A stretch of DNA of 64,000 bases from Stratiolaelaps scimitus (taxonomy: Eukaryota; Arthropoda; Arachnida; Mesostigmata; Laelapidae), in assembly GCA_019614645.1 (NCBI GenBank), contig JABWDB010000037.1:1922001-1986000 (forward strand), written 5' to 3'. A program made the position numbers and the translations under genes. The notes beneath the pieces are model-generated. The model did no database searches. It was not told the origin of the DNA and saw nothing but the letters and a program-made list of their open reading frames with translations. Positions 13,029 through 25,340 of this stretch are shown here, in pieces (within the stretch, counting starts at the first letter, position 1; each line of letters opens with the position of its first letter).

Positions 13029-13144
13029 CAGTGCGGTAGCTTGGACGGTGGCTAAGTCTCCGGCTGGTAAAAAAACAACCAGAGGTCGCAGGTTCGAGTC
13101 CCGTTGCGTGACATATAAGAGAACTCACCAACCATTGTAAAATC
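13029..13144 (+). mobile_element. SINE-A copy
   Basis: A box region GCGGTAGCTTGGACGGTGGC followed by TAAGTCTCCGGCT. Then GAGGTCGCAGGTTCGAGTCC with the B box, CGTTGCGTGACATATAAGAG, and a truncated tail CATTGTAAAATC. The antisense open frame here is the typical shadow of the tRNA-like head. Confidence 0.78.
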
Positions 13145-13549
13145 AACGTTATACAATGATACGGGGTCAGACAATGATGTCTACATAACCAAATCAAATT
13201 TCACATCAGCTTGAGAGGCTAAAAACTCGAGGACGAACGTACACTGTTGCTTGAGAGGTTGTACCCTCTAGATATATCGTCTACGTTATGACTGATGGGA
13301 CAGAAACGCGTGAAAAAGAATCCGATCTCAGGCCATGTGTCATGGCCTATCATGAGGAGGCAAATGATAACCAACTTCTGATTCACTGAACTGGCGGATC
13401 GATGAATGTCGTCGAACGGAGATAGATCCAGAATAACATGCCACATCTATTCCACGGGCATTTGATACATTTACTCATTGTTGTGTATTAGATGGCTGAT
13501 AGAGCGATTTCGATAGCAGATGGCACTAGTCAAAGCCGGTATGGTTACG

Positions 13550-13572
13550 CTGTATAATATTATATTATACAG
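13550..13572. repeat. Perfect short palindrome
   Basis: Arms CTGTATAATAT and ATATTATACAG (11 bp each) are separated by a single T. A weaker inverted repeat, TCTGGGTAATA...TATTACAGA, begins immediately after it, so two small stem-loops lie side by side. Function unknown. Confidence 0.6.
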
Positions 13573-13918
13573 AATCTGGGTAATAATATATTACAGAGCA
13601 AAGTGGGCACGGATGTGTGTTATCGCAGGGTTGGTAAAACTCGCGAAGCAAAAACGTTTTTATCGATAGATAATTGTAATAGCATGTTCCTGTTTCGAAA
13701 TATAGACAATGTCGAAACATTCATAAAGTTTTTGCATACTAGTTTTGTATTTATTTATTTATTAAGTATCAGGCTTCGGGAGCTACCAGACGAAAACTAA
13801 ATAGTGATAGAATAACTGGTCGAAAGAAGAATAGACCAAGTTTCACAGGTAACATTTACTGAAATTGTTTTAGTCCGCTGACACTGTAGGGTATCGCTGC
13901 GTAATGCAGCAACAACAA

Positions 13919-13920
<2 letters not shown>

Positions 13921-13957
<37 letters not shown>
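13921..13957. repeat. (TA)n microsatellite
   Basis: Pure TA, 37 bases. Confidence 0.92.
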
Positions 13958-13958
<1 letters not shown>

Positions 13959-14201
13959 CCTACGACATATGTAACGTCGCTCTAACGAGAACTATTAAGA
14001 ATAATAATTATGATCATCATTTCAACGAAATGTTCCTGCTTGAGAGACTGGTGAATCAAAAGCGTAATTAATTTCATTGGAGGTCAAACTCAATTTGTAG
14101 CTATATTCTTAGGAATTATATCAAATCAGCTATAAGTCACTGAACCGCGCATTTCTAGATAAGAACATATTTCGAAATTGTCATACTGTCCACACGGTTA
14201 G

Positions 14202-14229
<28 letters not shown>
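14202..14229. repeat. (AAT)n microsatellite
   Basis: Pure trinucleotide repeat, 28 bases. Confidence 0.9.
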
Positions 14230-14232
<3 letters not shown>

Positions 14233-17001
14233 GTAATAACATTTTCAGCTTCTACCAAACCTACCAGACCTTGTGGACCTTCATCCTAGAAGCAAGCTTC
14301 TCTATGTGTACCACCATTCGCTGCCCGTTGAGATTATCAAGAAGGGGCGCGTTCACGTCTAATTGAATAGATAGATACATAGATAACTGTTAGCGGTGCA
14401 GTGGACCGCGCGCGCTGCAGTCCACCGCCTCACGCCGGCTCGTTAGCTAATCCGTTGCGTAATCTAAATATGTTCACCGGTTGTCGAGTAACAAGTGTGC
14501 TTTAGTATGACGGGTACGCCACGGTCTCTGCAGACGCTGTGAGTATCCCTCACGAAAGAGAGAGAGAAGGGGGGGGGGTAGCCGATGTTGTTTTTACTGC
14601 CGTTCCAGCTGCTGATACCGCATAGGGTGTCGCTAAGGATAACAAGACAAGAGACCAGAGCACGTTGTTCGGTTAGCTAGCAACCTGCCTTCCCACAGGC
14701 CACTCCCGCATTAGCCGAGAGCCGACAGTGCACTCAATCGATCGAAACTCTCTGTCGAACGTGGTGCACACACGGACATATGTAACTGGCGCGGAGCCAG
14801 CTCGAACCTGATTGGGAGGGGCCCTCACACGGTGGGACGTAATGCTTCCGTTGCCTCTGCAGCCGCCGTCGTTACTGCAGTGCGGCTTCAATTTATGTCT
14901 CTATGTCGTGCGTGAAGTAATTACATTCGTTGGATGGATACGAAGAAAGTGTCGCAATGGCCTGATTCCCTGACTCAGAGGAACGAACAGTTCCGCCGCG
15001 ATCCTGGTGTAGTTTCAATGTATACTACATATGTTCTAGCTCAAAGGATTCGTTGTTTCTGCTACAGCTCTCTCTCTCTCTATCTCCTCTCTCTCTCTTC
15101 CTCGTGTTCTCTTTATGCTTTGGGTCGTTTGAATTGTGCTTACGGGCGCCCACGCGTATTTGTACATAGCTATTTGTGTGTATGTGAGGGTGTATACTGT
15201 TCGATATTGTTGGGCCCCGTTCTACTCGAAGTCGTGCAGGTCGAAAAATAGCAGCAATATCCCCTAAAGAAATTCAATAGCGAGCCTGAAACAGTACCCT
15301 CTAAAAATGTAGGTAATTACCACGCACAGTGTGTACGGAAGTTGTAGGGTGGATATTTGTTTGACGACGTGAAAAGCAAAGAATTACATTAGAGTAAGAA
15401 AAAAATAAAAAAATAAAAATTAAATAAAAAAAAATTATTTTATTGATGATAATAATAATAGCATTAGACAAAGTGGGAAGAAGGGATGGACCTGATTTGA
15501 GATGATGTGATACTTATATATAGCAACGGCGAAGGTCGACAACACAAGTAAGGAGAGGCGTCGATGTTGTTGTTGGTCAATGAGCTGATTCTATCATATT
15601 CCCTTGATTTTGAATGAATTTTACACCCATTTGTGTTGTGCATGCTCCTGATAACTACGAGATTATATTTGGTTCATTGAAAGTTTGTGGACTTGTCTAG
15701 ACGCGAGGCTCAACCAATGGTTGTTACGAATGACATTCAGATGTCAATTTCCTCAGTAGAACAATGAGATCTCATCAACGTCGGAGTTCTGCAAGACGCT
15801 AGCCTGATTCACTCAAAGCTAGTAGCGTTGTTGTTAGGCTCGAAGGTCCTGTCCGCCAGAAGTGTACACCAGAAGTGTCCACCAGTAGTGCGCGAAGTCG
15901 ACGACAGGGGGGGGACCGAATCGCCAGAGAGCAACCAGAGATGATCGGAGAAATATTTGAAAAACGGCAGTGGACCAATTGAAAGCGTGTTTCCAATGGT
16001 CGAACCACTGGTTCCAGTACTGACCCGCGAGTCCCATAGAACCCTACTGCCTGATTCAGCGCATCGTCAATAATTTTGCGTTTTTTTCTGTTGTGAGCAG
16101 AACCCGACTGTATCATTTCACCACCGAAGCGTACTCTCACAACTAATGAGATACGGGTCAAATTGTAGACGCAGCCCTGCAGCAATCAGTATTTATGCCC
16201 AGATATATATTTTGTATACCCAAGTGGCTGGACCCGAAGTGTGTGCACGGATTCGCAGGCGAAAAAACAATGCTAATTATTCGCCATTGATTTCGAGGGA
16301 AATCGCCTTCTATCGATTCCTACGTCTGAAAACCTCTGTCACCAGAGAGGCGTATACATATGTTTTTTCTTCATTTTTACTTGTATAAGCTTAACCCATT
16401 ATAAAAATATGATAGCTGGATCCTCGCGATTCACTCAAGTACCAGGGCTGTTGTGTCCCGTTCCTGTGTATCCATTTGGCCATGACATCGAGGATCGTTT
16501 GAGGCAGGAGAAGGCTTTATGTGGCTCATGTGTTTACATATGCCGCAGAGGCCTGTCGTGTTTAAGCTCAAATACCGTCGATCGGCCCCCGCAAATGAAC
16601 CCAGCGAAGTAACAACACCATGATGCTACACCTGGCCATTGGCTGCCGACTAATGAAGTCTTGAGTCACGCTGAGAAGCTGGAACGTCGATGGGAAGAGT
16701 CGATGAGAGACGGTCAGATGCGAGAAAAGGGCAAGTATCTTGCACGCAGGACGCCACGAGAGGGCCTTCGTTAGGCCATCGAGCGTCTGGCCTTTGCTCG
16801 TCGGCCATGAGAGCTGAGAAGGCAAATAGAAGCCGAAGGCCAAGAACATTACCCGTCACTTAGAGCCTTACTAGAATAGACTGGTTTCGAAGGAGCAAGT
16901 TACTATGGACCGACGTGGTCGCGCGAAATAGACGAATGCCGTTTTGTGATGATTCGCCTCTCATCTGTCAGCCAGGCGGCTGGCAACTAGCCCGCCTTGT
17001 C

Positions 17002-17061
17002 TGGAAAACCGCCAACAGGAGATTATCAGCGTGGAAAACCGCCAACAGGAGATTATCAGCG
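17002..17061 (+). repeat. Exact tandem duplication of a 30-base unit
   Basis: The unit beginning TGGAAAACCGCCAACAGG and ending TTATCAGCG is present twice with no difference I can see (17002-17031 and 17032-17061). A multiple of three, it keeps any reading frame open and appears as a ten-residue repeat in the plus-strand frame at 16915-17118. Perfect identity suggests a recent duplication. Confidence 0.9.
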
Positions 17062-17249
17062 TGTTCTATAATAGAATACATTCAAGCTAGTTCATATATT
17101 GTAACAATATTTAATTGACGAATGGCGAGTATCGTATGATATGCCATTTGATACATAATCGAAGGGCTTTCGTTTACAACTAGCCAACTAGGTATCGGCA
17201 TAAGCGTAGAATACATGGAATAAGTTGGTCTAAACCTTATCTACTACAG

Positions 17250-17420
17250 CTGGTGCTTCTGCCTTGGCACAGCAGGTGATGGACGTAGGGGAACACATGG
17301 TTTCAATCTCCACCGTTGCACGTGTGCATCTAAACGGGGTTGTCCGTCTTATGAAGCCTTGTGCCAAAAGTTGCAGTTGTACCGTGAACGTTAGATGTTT
17401 AGAGTCGGCCCGGAAACATG
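17250..17420 (+). mobile_element. SINE-B copy
   Basis: CTGCCTTGGCACAGCAGG head, a weakened B box TGGTTTCAATCTCC, CACCGTTGCACGTGTGCAT, TCCGTCTTATGAAGCC, GTTGTACCGTGAACGTTAGA and a GTCGGCCCGGAAA end. Confidence 0.7.
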
Positions 17421-17540
17421 TAGTTATCGGCAGCGAAACATCGTTATTACCATCACAAAGTCACGATGATAATTGCCTTGACTATGAAGCGGTTTACACG
17501 CACATGTGTGTCTTCACATTGAGGTGAATGCAAGTTCGAC

Positions 17541-17592
17541 TTACTTACTCTTACTTATTCTTCTTACTTATTCGACTTCTTACTTACTTACT
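17541..17592 (+). repeat. Degenerate (CTTA)n tract
   Basis: CTTACTTACT-type repeats with several interruptions by TCTT and TCGACT. Simple-sequence repeat. Confidence 0.7.
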
Positions 17593-17989
17593 TCGAGGTT
17601 CATTGGCAATCGGTGTCCTACGAGCTCTTAATCAACTAAGCAAAGTTCGAAGGACAGCTTTGCCTTGCCGTTTAGAATATAGTTGATGCTATGCCACACG
17701 CTAATGAAAGAGTCATATACTGAACATTAGACAATCTATTAATCTCTCGTAGGGACTGAAGATAGTAAGATCACAGAGATTTTGTTTTTTTTCTTCACGA
17801 AAACCAATGCGAATCTCTGAAACTTATTCTTTGCTGTCAAGAAGGTCCTGTATGCATGACACGGTCAAAGCGCGAAGAATCTTTGAGCAACCCGAATAAT
17901 GTCCGTGTAACCCTTGATTCGAAGTGCCATGTAGGCCCAAACCGGGGTCGAGTACATAGCCTATCTACTCCCCCACACAGAGGCGAGCA

Positions 17990-18345
17990 GGCGCCTATTG
18001 ACCTTGGAGGCCTCCCTCGATTCTGGGAAGGATTCTGGCGACCTTACCTACTACCTGAGCTGGCTTCGTTGAGACCGTCCTAATGTACGCATTGCCCGTC
18101 AGACCAGTGTCCAGTTGAAAGCCCAGATACATCCTCCGTGATCTGGATAGGGTGACCACGTAGGTGCAGACTAATCCCTCTTCTCTCCATCCTGCCTGTT
18201 GGGTAGAGTGCCTCCGTCTTGTCTGGCGCGAGATCCAGGTGGTGATCATCCATCCACTCCGCCACTCTCTAGACAAGGCTTCATTCGCCGTTACCTGTAG
18301 GGCTCTCTCATTTGGGTCTGCCACCAGAGCCCCTGGGAGCCCGAA
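17990..18345 (-). pseudogene. Non-LTR reverse transcriptase fragment (Jockey/R1-like)
   Basis: The minus strand encodes the segment after the catalytic motif of a LINE reverse transcriptase. It reads VADPNERALQVTANEALS, then EWMDDHHLDLAPDKTEAL, RGHPIQITEDV and YLGFQLDTGLTGNAYI, ending TVSTKPAQVVGKVARILPRI. This order (helix, W-x-L-x-L-A-x-x-K-T-E, then the LG-x-x-LD block and GKLARILPR) is typical of Jockey/R1-type elements. The pieces fall in two reading frames with at least two shifts, the YADD motif is missing, and no intact ORF surrounds it. This is a short dead relic, distinct in sequence from the reverse transcriptase at 29.6-31.4 kb. Confidence 0.8.
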
Positions 18346-19244
18346 AAATCCTTGAATCTACCTACACTGAACTAGCTAAGCTGAGCCATAATAACTGGTG
18401 GTACGACCGCGTCGTCTTCCAGGAAGCCAGCACCGCAACGGATCCACATGTCTTTGCCAAGTTTACCACCGATTCGCGGGGGCCTTGATATCGTTAGGGT
18501 GATAGTCATCGCACACGAACGATGCTCGTTCAAGGACGAAGGCCACAGGGGCGCGCTTAGGGAGGTCGTTACACCGCTGAGTAACAGCTGCCGGTTATGA
18601 AACTCCTGTTGCGTCTCATTCAATTATCTCGAACCGAAGGCTCGTCGGTCGTCGAAAAGCCGTTATCAAAACGTCCCACAACCTGCCTCTTCTATCACTT
18701 GTCGGTTACACCGAAAGCAGCAATTTTAGCTTGATTCTCAGCCCCATGTCCGATCACGCTTATGCATATATAGCGCTGTGTTGGTGAAACACGATCATCG
18801 AGTAGCCGGACGATGTAAGGGAGGTGGCCTGTGCGTAGCTCACCGATCACGTGCAACTAATAAATGAGCCAAATGTTCCATGAGGGAAGATACTTACAAG
18901 AAGATTGGGCGAAGATCTTCCTTCCGTCTTATGGTGACTGGCCGTAAGTTTGTGGAGAAGGAGCTACTCCCTTTTAGGGAGGGCGTAGCTTGTATAAAAC
19001 GCTCGAGTCCACAGTGCGGATTCACACAAGCTGACGGGATGCACTTTATAGCGTGACCAGAAAGCCGACACCTACGATTGGGACTCCCAGGGGCTCTGTT
19101 CCTCTCGTACGTTCCCGTCGACTTTCGCGTCCGCGCTCGAAACACCCCGTCGCTCCAGCCCATATGGAAGTCACTACCGTAGCAGAATCACTAGCAGGAG
19201 AAGCCAACGAAAGCAACTGACACTAGCTAGCCTAGCCAGGGAAC

Positions 19245-19275
<31 letters not shown>

Positions 19276-21029
19276 AATATAGAGCATAAATCGGAAAGTC
19301 AACGTTCTTAATGCTTCTGTCGAGGGGAGCAAGGCTGATACGGGATGAACTTCAGAGCCTCATTTCGTTCAGTAGCGTTTATTTATGGTCATCAGTCAGA
19401 TCGATGACAGATGAGACATTGAGGCGTGGAGCAAACGAGCAGAAGACAAATAGAATGGATGAGCGAACTCGAAAGCGAACAGGCGGTTAGACCGAGTGGA
19501 CGATCAACAGGCGAACTGGGGATGGTGGCGATAGTGGCAAATGTCATATCATCGTAGTAATCCTCGAACTTCGTCAAAGGGGACGGGACAGCAGAGGAAC
19601 ACGAGATGTAAAGTCTCTCTCTCTCTCTCTGACTTTCTTTGCGTGTGGGTATGTCGACAACCCACCGCTCTAAGGAATCAGTTTCAGATTACGCTCAGAT
19701 TTACTAGCAGCTCAATAGAGGCAAAGCCGACAACAGCAGCAGTGGCAGGAATAGAACATAATTTGTGGACAACGCACACCAGCTACGGCCTCGAGAGAAA
19801 GTTGGAGGGTACGAAACTCCCGGGTCCCCTCATCATCCTCTGATATCCACAGAAAAAAAAGGCGCCCAGGAAGAAAGAGTGGGCAAAATCACTGCGGTGA
19901 AAATGTAGGTCTACTGGCACCCGGACATCAGTCGTAGAATAGAGGCTGTGACTTCTTATCTTAGCCGTGGTATCTTGTAAAATCGAATTGACAAAGGCAT
20001 TGAGGGGAGGTCCATCACTAGACTTCACTGACAACGTTCGTAAGTGATGGATGTCATCCCTTAATAAATTGCCATGTCATTTTGGCGAATGAGTCGAGCT
20101 TTGTCAGCTATGACGGGAATCTACTAGGCCCGACAAACAGACACATGTTGAACACTTGAATATTCGTTGGTATGAACGCGCACGAGAAGGAAACTACTTG
20201 TGATGTATCATTACGGTGGAATGACACTTTTGGAGTTCTGAAGATTCTTTGAAAAATTAACATTGGAACATAGTTCCTTCGAAGGAACATGGGCCAAAGG
20301 TGGACGTGTTTACCATTGACGAAAGGCTGTCCAACGGGCGCATCTGATTCTTCAATAGACCCAGAACATTTTATTCCGAAGAGTGAATTAATTCGTCTAA
20401 CTCCCTTTGTTCACTCTTATCTTAATTCTCATTAAGGTAATTATTGTGGATGAATTAAATACAAATATTCACTTTTGTTTATCACCTACGACTTCGACGA
20501 ATCCCTTGAATGCGTCGTCAACTTAAAGTACATTCTTTCATTATTGATACGTTTCGTAATCAGTAATTTCAAAACACATTCGCTGTTCGTCATTAATAAT
20601 TACTGACTACATGCGGCGTCTAATTAGTCCGACGGGATCACATTAAAAAGAGGATCGGCTAACCCGCCCGCATTGTAGTTCATAGCTGTAATATGTATAT
20701 GCAGCAAAATGGTCTCGTAGACTATTCGTCTGCCACCAGCCCCCAGACCTTCTCCTAACCAACGATTTATGATTGGTCATAAATTATCAGGTAAGATGGA
20801 TAGTTCTGTGTAGACTCTCCACGAAGAACCTGGCTGAAGGTCAACGGATCCATGATGTACATATGCGTATTACCAGGGCTAATATTTAATTTACAACGTA
20901 ATCCTATATTCGGTTGTGGATTATCCTCCTCACTGATTTCCGAGGCATTTCTCATCTTCATTATCGGTCTGATATAAGAGCGAAAACCTGCTGCTCTCGG
21001 GAGAAGACGCTAGACAGGAGTGATGCCTC
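18346..21029. other. Gene-free stretch
   Basis: The minus-strand frame at 18894-19163 (residues such as CRLSGHAIKC) could be an eroded zinc-knuckle region of the LINE next to it, but I cannot support that. (GA)n at 19245-19275 and (CT)n at 19613-19631. From 20.0 to 21.0 kb it is AT-rich without structure that I recognise. Confidence 0.4.
19245..19275. repeat. (GA)n tract
   Basis: GA repeats with two AA interruptions. Confidence 0.85.
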
Positions 21030-21182
21030 GTGCGAATTGCACTCGGACGAGACGGACGTAGGTGCATGGGTTCGATCCTCACCGTTGCACATTTGCATTA
21101 AAAGGGATCCGTCTTATGGAGCAATGCCGAAAGCACTACCGTGGACGTTAGATGTTTAAGGCTGTGAGTCGGCCGGGAAAAT
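21030..21182 (+). mobile_element. SINE-B copy
   Basis: Head GCACTCGGACGAGACGGACG, B box GGGTTCGATCC, CCGTTGCACATTTGCATT, TCCGTCTTATGGAGC, CTACCGTGGACGTTAGATG and GTGAGTCGGCCGGGAAAA. Confidence 0.75.
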
Positions 21183-24100
21183 GCATTTATTTTTAGACGA
21201 TACCTATCTGTAAATTGTTCATAACTCGAGAGATATCGAGACAAGTGTAATCACGGCTGGCCCCTTTTTTTAGGTCGTTCTTAAAATGAGCCTACCGAAG
21301 AAGATGATGGTCTAGCCACCAGGCTAATCAGGTGAATCCGGTAGGTTTCCTAGACAAAGACGGACATCACCCCACTACTCAGCCACCACTAATGATGCGC
21401 TATCATTAATCGTGCGATATTTTTGCCAAACACATCCAGCTATCGTCGCGTTGCACAAAGCACGTATATGTAGGGATAAGGGCTCGTAACGGGTTCGTTG
21501 TGAAATTACTGCCGCTAAAACAATTGTAAATGTCCCCGGCTCGTGCCACTCATTGGGCTGCGGGAACTGTCGAAAGATGATACCGACGTGCTGGGCCGGG
21601 CTATTTTGCCAGCGTTTGGTAAGCGGGCCAGCTGGCACACCCCCAACTCGGCCTGCTCCCATATGCCTCAGAATAGCGAGGCATACCCTGTACACAATCC
21701 TCTCTCGTCCCCGTTCTATCTCTCGGTAGATATGTGGAAATATAGTAACGCGCTGCTTAATGGATATGGAATAGCATCCGAGCCGAGTTTTGCCCTCAAT
21801 CCCAAAGCCAAACTAGTGAGCAAATCCTTCATCTAGCCTTGCCACATCATCAGCTGTGAAAGTCCTCGCCAGCAACATTTGTCTGATACGCGTACGTTGG
21901 GGAGTGGGTGCAGACCACATATCATTTCTCCCTTAACAGTAGTCGTCGTGGTCGACGGTATCAGATCTTCTATTGTAGTGAGACAGGACAGCGCCACTCT
22001 GGGTGTTGTCGGGCGAACGCAATTGTGAAACCGGCATTTAGCTATATAAAAGAGACTTAATCAGATTTGACATGGGCCAAGCTTGTTTTGTTTTTCTGCA
22101 ATCGCTTCTAGTAGTGACGTATGCTCTTCTTGCTAAAGGAACCTTTTTGGAGACAGAGTTACCGAAAAACCTTTTTTTTTAAGAGGTTCAAGGTAAATCC
22201 TGCATGGACACCAGGCCTCACACTGAGGTATTTGCCTGGTAGTGTCAGACTCTTACTGACTAAGCCCAGGACCGATTTTGAAGGTTGGGGCACTGACCGG
22301 GACTGTCAAAGGTATTACTTCAGTCAGTGCCTTGCACGGACCGGCAGTTGATTCCAACCATGTCCTATCCCTCAGTTCCTCCTCTGGGGCGAACCCTCCC
22401 GTCCAGCCGCAGCGGGTGGGTTCCGGGCATTTTCCCTTCGGGCCAGCTCAGCTATCCGCGCCCGAAGTTACCGAAATACCTAACCCATCTAATCGGTAGC
22501 ATGTCAGATGCTGTGCGATACCGGGCCAGATATACCGTTGACTAGATAGATCAATAGATGTTCCTGCCGATCGCTCGTCTTCGCGTTGTTTGGGCGATGT
22601 CCGACCTCATGTTTCTTGTCTATGTGATCACGACGTGGCACTATAACATGTTGGACTAGGACGTATTGCCTATTGTGTTGTGAACTTCGAACAATACAAA
22701 CGAGCCGTATTACTGATGAAATACCTTGCGTTGTGTATTTAGGGATAATAATAAAGGTAAAGATTTATTGGATTATTATTAAAAGAACTACAATTTTTTT
22801 TGCAATTTTGACACTGCAATTACAATATATACCACAAAATGACCTCGTCAATGGTGATCCTACGCCGCTTCGATGAGCACCGCACAGTGCGAGACGGTAA
22901 GCGTCAACTCCGCTATTAAGTATGAGAGTACTCTTCGAGAGCACACGAGATAATTAGTTACATCGAGGAATCCGTACATGCTTACGAATGTCTACCGTGT
23001 TGAGCATTACACATTTGCATAATGCGAAATGACGCCGTTGTGTAAGCATATTGTCTATTATCGTTCGCTAACCAACTAGTCTGTGATCGCTCCCCGATCT
23101 AGCCTTTTGGTCGCAGGCCACTTAGCAACTGTCCGCGAGGAGGACAAGCGTCCTACGGTCCTCGGTGAAGGGGCCGTTTCTTCATCGACCTGTCACAGGG
23201 CCACAGGTCTGGTCTAGACATGCTGGTACAACCTGCGTATTTGAAGTTCGACTGTTGGCGTCCCAGCCCCAAAGTGTCTCCTACCGCCACTGTTGGCCCG
23301 TCTCCCTACTGTCAGACCCAGTTGGGAGTCGGAACTAGGGAGGCTCCCCAATCTCGTCTCCTCTTTCACTCTCGCTCCATCTCTTCCATCGGCCATTGTC
23401 CCGAAGGGCAAACTGTGAGACGACACGACATGCCCAGAAGTCACATAGCAACGACGGATGAGCAACCCCCTGTCGTATCCGTGGTTTGCTGCAGTGTTCT
23501 AAGTCAGCGGACAGGCGTACGACCTATGCGGTGGACCCTTCTGCCCCAGGCGTTGTCGCTGTCTCTCGCTCTCTCTCCCCCCCTCAATCTCTCTCTTCCT
23601 GCCACAATATCTGAGTCGATCTACGTGCGTGTGTGCGTCCATGGATTTGGTCGTACTGGACTAAGCGCTGGGTGAGACACTGTGTCGAAGCGTGTGAAGT
23701 TTCTGCCCATATACAACGGGACGGGTCGTATTGTCCGTTCTGCCCGAGGTCTGGACGTGCCCAGAGGCACGAACGACTATTAGATTGTGTTGTACATCTT
23801 ACACGTGACGCGGCCCCGAGACAATCGATGGACTGTATCGATAACGCAATAAGCTATGTGAGCAAAAATCAATGAACGACATGAAGTTATTGGGAATCTT
23901 CGTGACCTTCGAAACCTGTATCTGCCTACGGTATCGAGCAGGCTTTAATTGCTCGCTTTAAATCTGTGTCTTAGAAATGTTAGGGCATACACCTGCAACG
24001 AACCCTGTTCAAAAGTTCATAAAGGTCACTGTTTTATATCGCTACCCTGCGGGTGGAGGTCGCTTGCTATATGGATGGCCTGACTACGTCAGTGACTCCC

Positions 24101-24191
24101 GTTTTCCGCCTCTCAGGGAGTTTACCTGCTGTCCAGATTTGTCACCCAACCAAATATTTACTCATTTACCGAAACATTTAAACTGTTTTTC
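21183..24191. other. Gene-free stretch
   Basis: No assignable gene. A TATATAAAAG string at 22043-22052 resembles a TATA box. The ATG at 22072 opens a 36-codon frame with a hydrophobic, signal-like start, but the spacing puts the transcription start on the ATG. About 23.2-23.85 kb is GC-rich with CT runs and a 151-codon plus frame lacking recognisable domains. Confidence 0.4.
22754..22800 (-). mobile_element. SINE-A tail fragment (weak)
   Basis: AAAGGTAAAGATTTATTGGATTATTATTA-type sequence followed by AAAGAACTACAATT resembles the reverse complement of the SINE-A 3' tail at 2971-3015. Only the tail is present and it is diverged. Confidence 0.35.
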
Positions 24192-24290
24192 GAGCTGACC
24201 CTCGGCTGTTCCTCTACCTAACAGGCCTCAGCTCTTAACCTTTATCAGGTGTTACTATGAGGACCTGTCGACCGGGGCCACCTTTGCTTT
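24192..24290 (-). mobile_element. SINE-C 3' fragment
   Basis: On the minus strand: AAGGTGGCCCCGGTCGACAG, GTCCTCATAGTAACACC, AGGTTAAGAGCTGAGGCCTG, GGAACAGCCGAGGGTCAGC and TCGAAAAA. The head is missing; a 5'-truncated copy. Confidence 0.75.
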
Positions 24291-24992
24291 ACCGAAACAT
24301 TTGTCGAGCAGATAAGCCGAATATACACAACGATTCATCAAGGAGTGATAAATTTGAAACAGATTACCTTCGTTACATCTATGGCGATTACGTTCGTCAA
24401 TTTTTGCGTCAGCAGTAAAAGCCAATGTAGTTCTTCAATTTCGAACGGCCTCCTACACGGTCAGACGAAGAAGACAGGCGTATCGGAGCGCTGCAAATGT
24501 CAATCTTCCGTCGAGGCTATACGCCTCATCATTATGTAATCTACTGGATTTGCATACGTGCAGTATTGAAAGGAAGAGTCTAGCAGCGCTGACCGAGAGT
24601 ATGTATAAGAGCGGTCCTGAAAAAGGTTGCATGCTAATTAGGCAGACGTTCGCTGCCATCGATCGAAGAGGTCACTCCCTAAGAGCAAGATGGCAGTGTT
24701 TCAAAGCCAATTAATGTTCCAATTCATGCGGTGAGGTGTTTAAAATAATTAATTAATCTTAGAGCTTCCTGCTGTGTCTATGAATTTCATTCCAACATTA
24801 TCTCCGATATTGTACACTCACGATTCTTGCTTTGGGGTACATTTGAATGAACACTGTTCGTTGCGTGCGTAATACCGAGCTCGTCCCCCTCAAAATCCGA
24901 AGTGTTTGAGATGGTCAGCGTCAATCGCAGAGCAGCAGATGGGAATGTCACAACGGGGAACAATGCAATACAATACAATCCCAATGCCGGTC

Positions 24993-25037
24993 TATTCAAG
25001 GAACTGCAATTGCAATAATGATGCTTGAGTTCCCGCA
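24993..25037 (-). mobile_element. SINE-A tail fragment
   Basis: The minus strand reads GAACTCAAGCATCATTATTG, then CAATTGCAGTTCCTTGAATAG, the SINE-A 3' end with small changes. The rest of the element is missing. Confidence 0.5.
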
Positions 25038-25177
25038 AAATGGCTGACGTTATCCGTTCTGGTCCCGACGCCCCCGGGGCGGGGGGGGGAGGAAACGATG
25101 TCGAAGTGGAGCATTTTACTATAGTTTGTGATGTCAATGCATTGTATCTGTGCAATTTTCACTAAAATAGGCTAAAT

Positions 25178-25340
25178 TTCCGGGCTAACTCTCTCACAGA
25201 GCCTTAGCCAACGTCTTAGCCTTAGTCCAGTCCACGGTAGAAGTGCTATACACGGCATCGTTTTTTCTTCAAAAGACAAACGCGTCCCCTTTAAATGCAA
25301 ATGTGCAAAGATGTCGGGGTATCGAATCCCTATACTGTAA
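25178..25340 (-). mobile_element. SINE-B copy, diverged
   Basis: On the minus strand: a weak B box GGGATTCGATACCCC, CTTTGCACATTTGCATTTAA, AGGGGACGCGTTTGTCTT, TTCTACCGTGGACTGGACTA and GAGAGTTAGCCCGG. Promoter boxes are more eroded than in other copies. Confidence 0.6.

Larger units (their letters stand above)
13145..17249. other. Gene-free stretch with microsatellites
   Basis: Holds (TA)n at 13921-13957, (AAT)n at 14202-14229 and CT-rich runs at 15066-15099. A GC-richer part with a 128-codon minus frame at 15799-16185 has no recognisable domain. Around 16650-16860 the plus strand reads charged, helical-looking sequence (KLERRWEESM) broken by stops, which I cannot assign. Confidence 0.45.

Noticed and set aside
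19090..19112. TTCCTCTCGTACG resembles the sarcin-ricin loop of 28S rRNA (reverse strand)
   Set aside because: The match is about 13 bases and the flanks are unrelated to 28S rRNA.
18894..19163. Possible zinc-knuckle ORF1 of the adjacent LINE (CRLSGHAIKC)
   Set aside because: Spacing does not match CX2CX4HX4C and no second knuckle is present.
22043..22182. TATA box plus 36-codon signal-like frame
   Set aside because: The ATG is only about 20 bases from the TATA string, so transcription would begin at or after it; no continuation by splicing is evident.
23220..23675. 151-codon plus frame
   Set aside because: Low-complexity serine/leucine stretch from CT repeats, overlapping minus frame, no recognisable domain.
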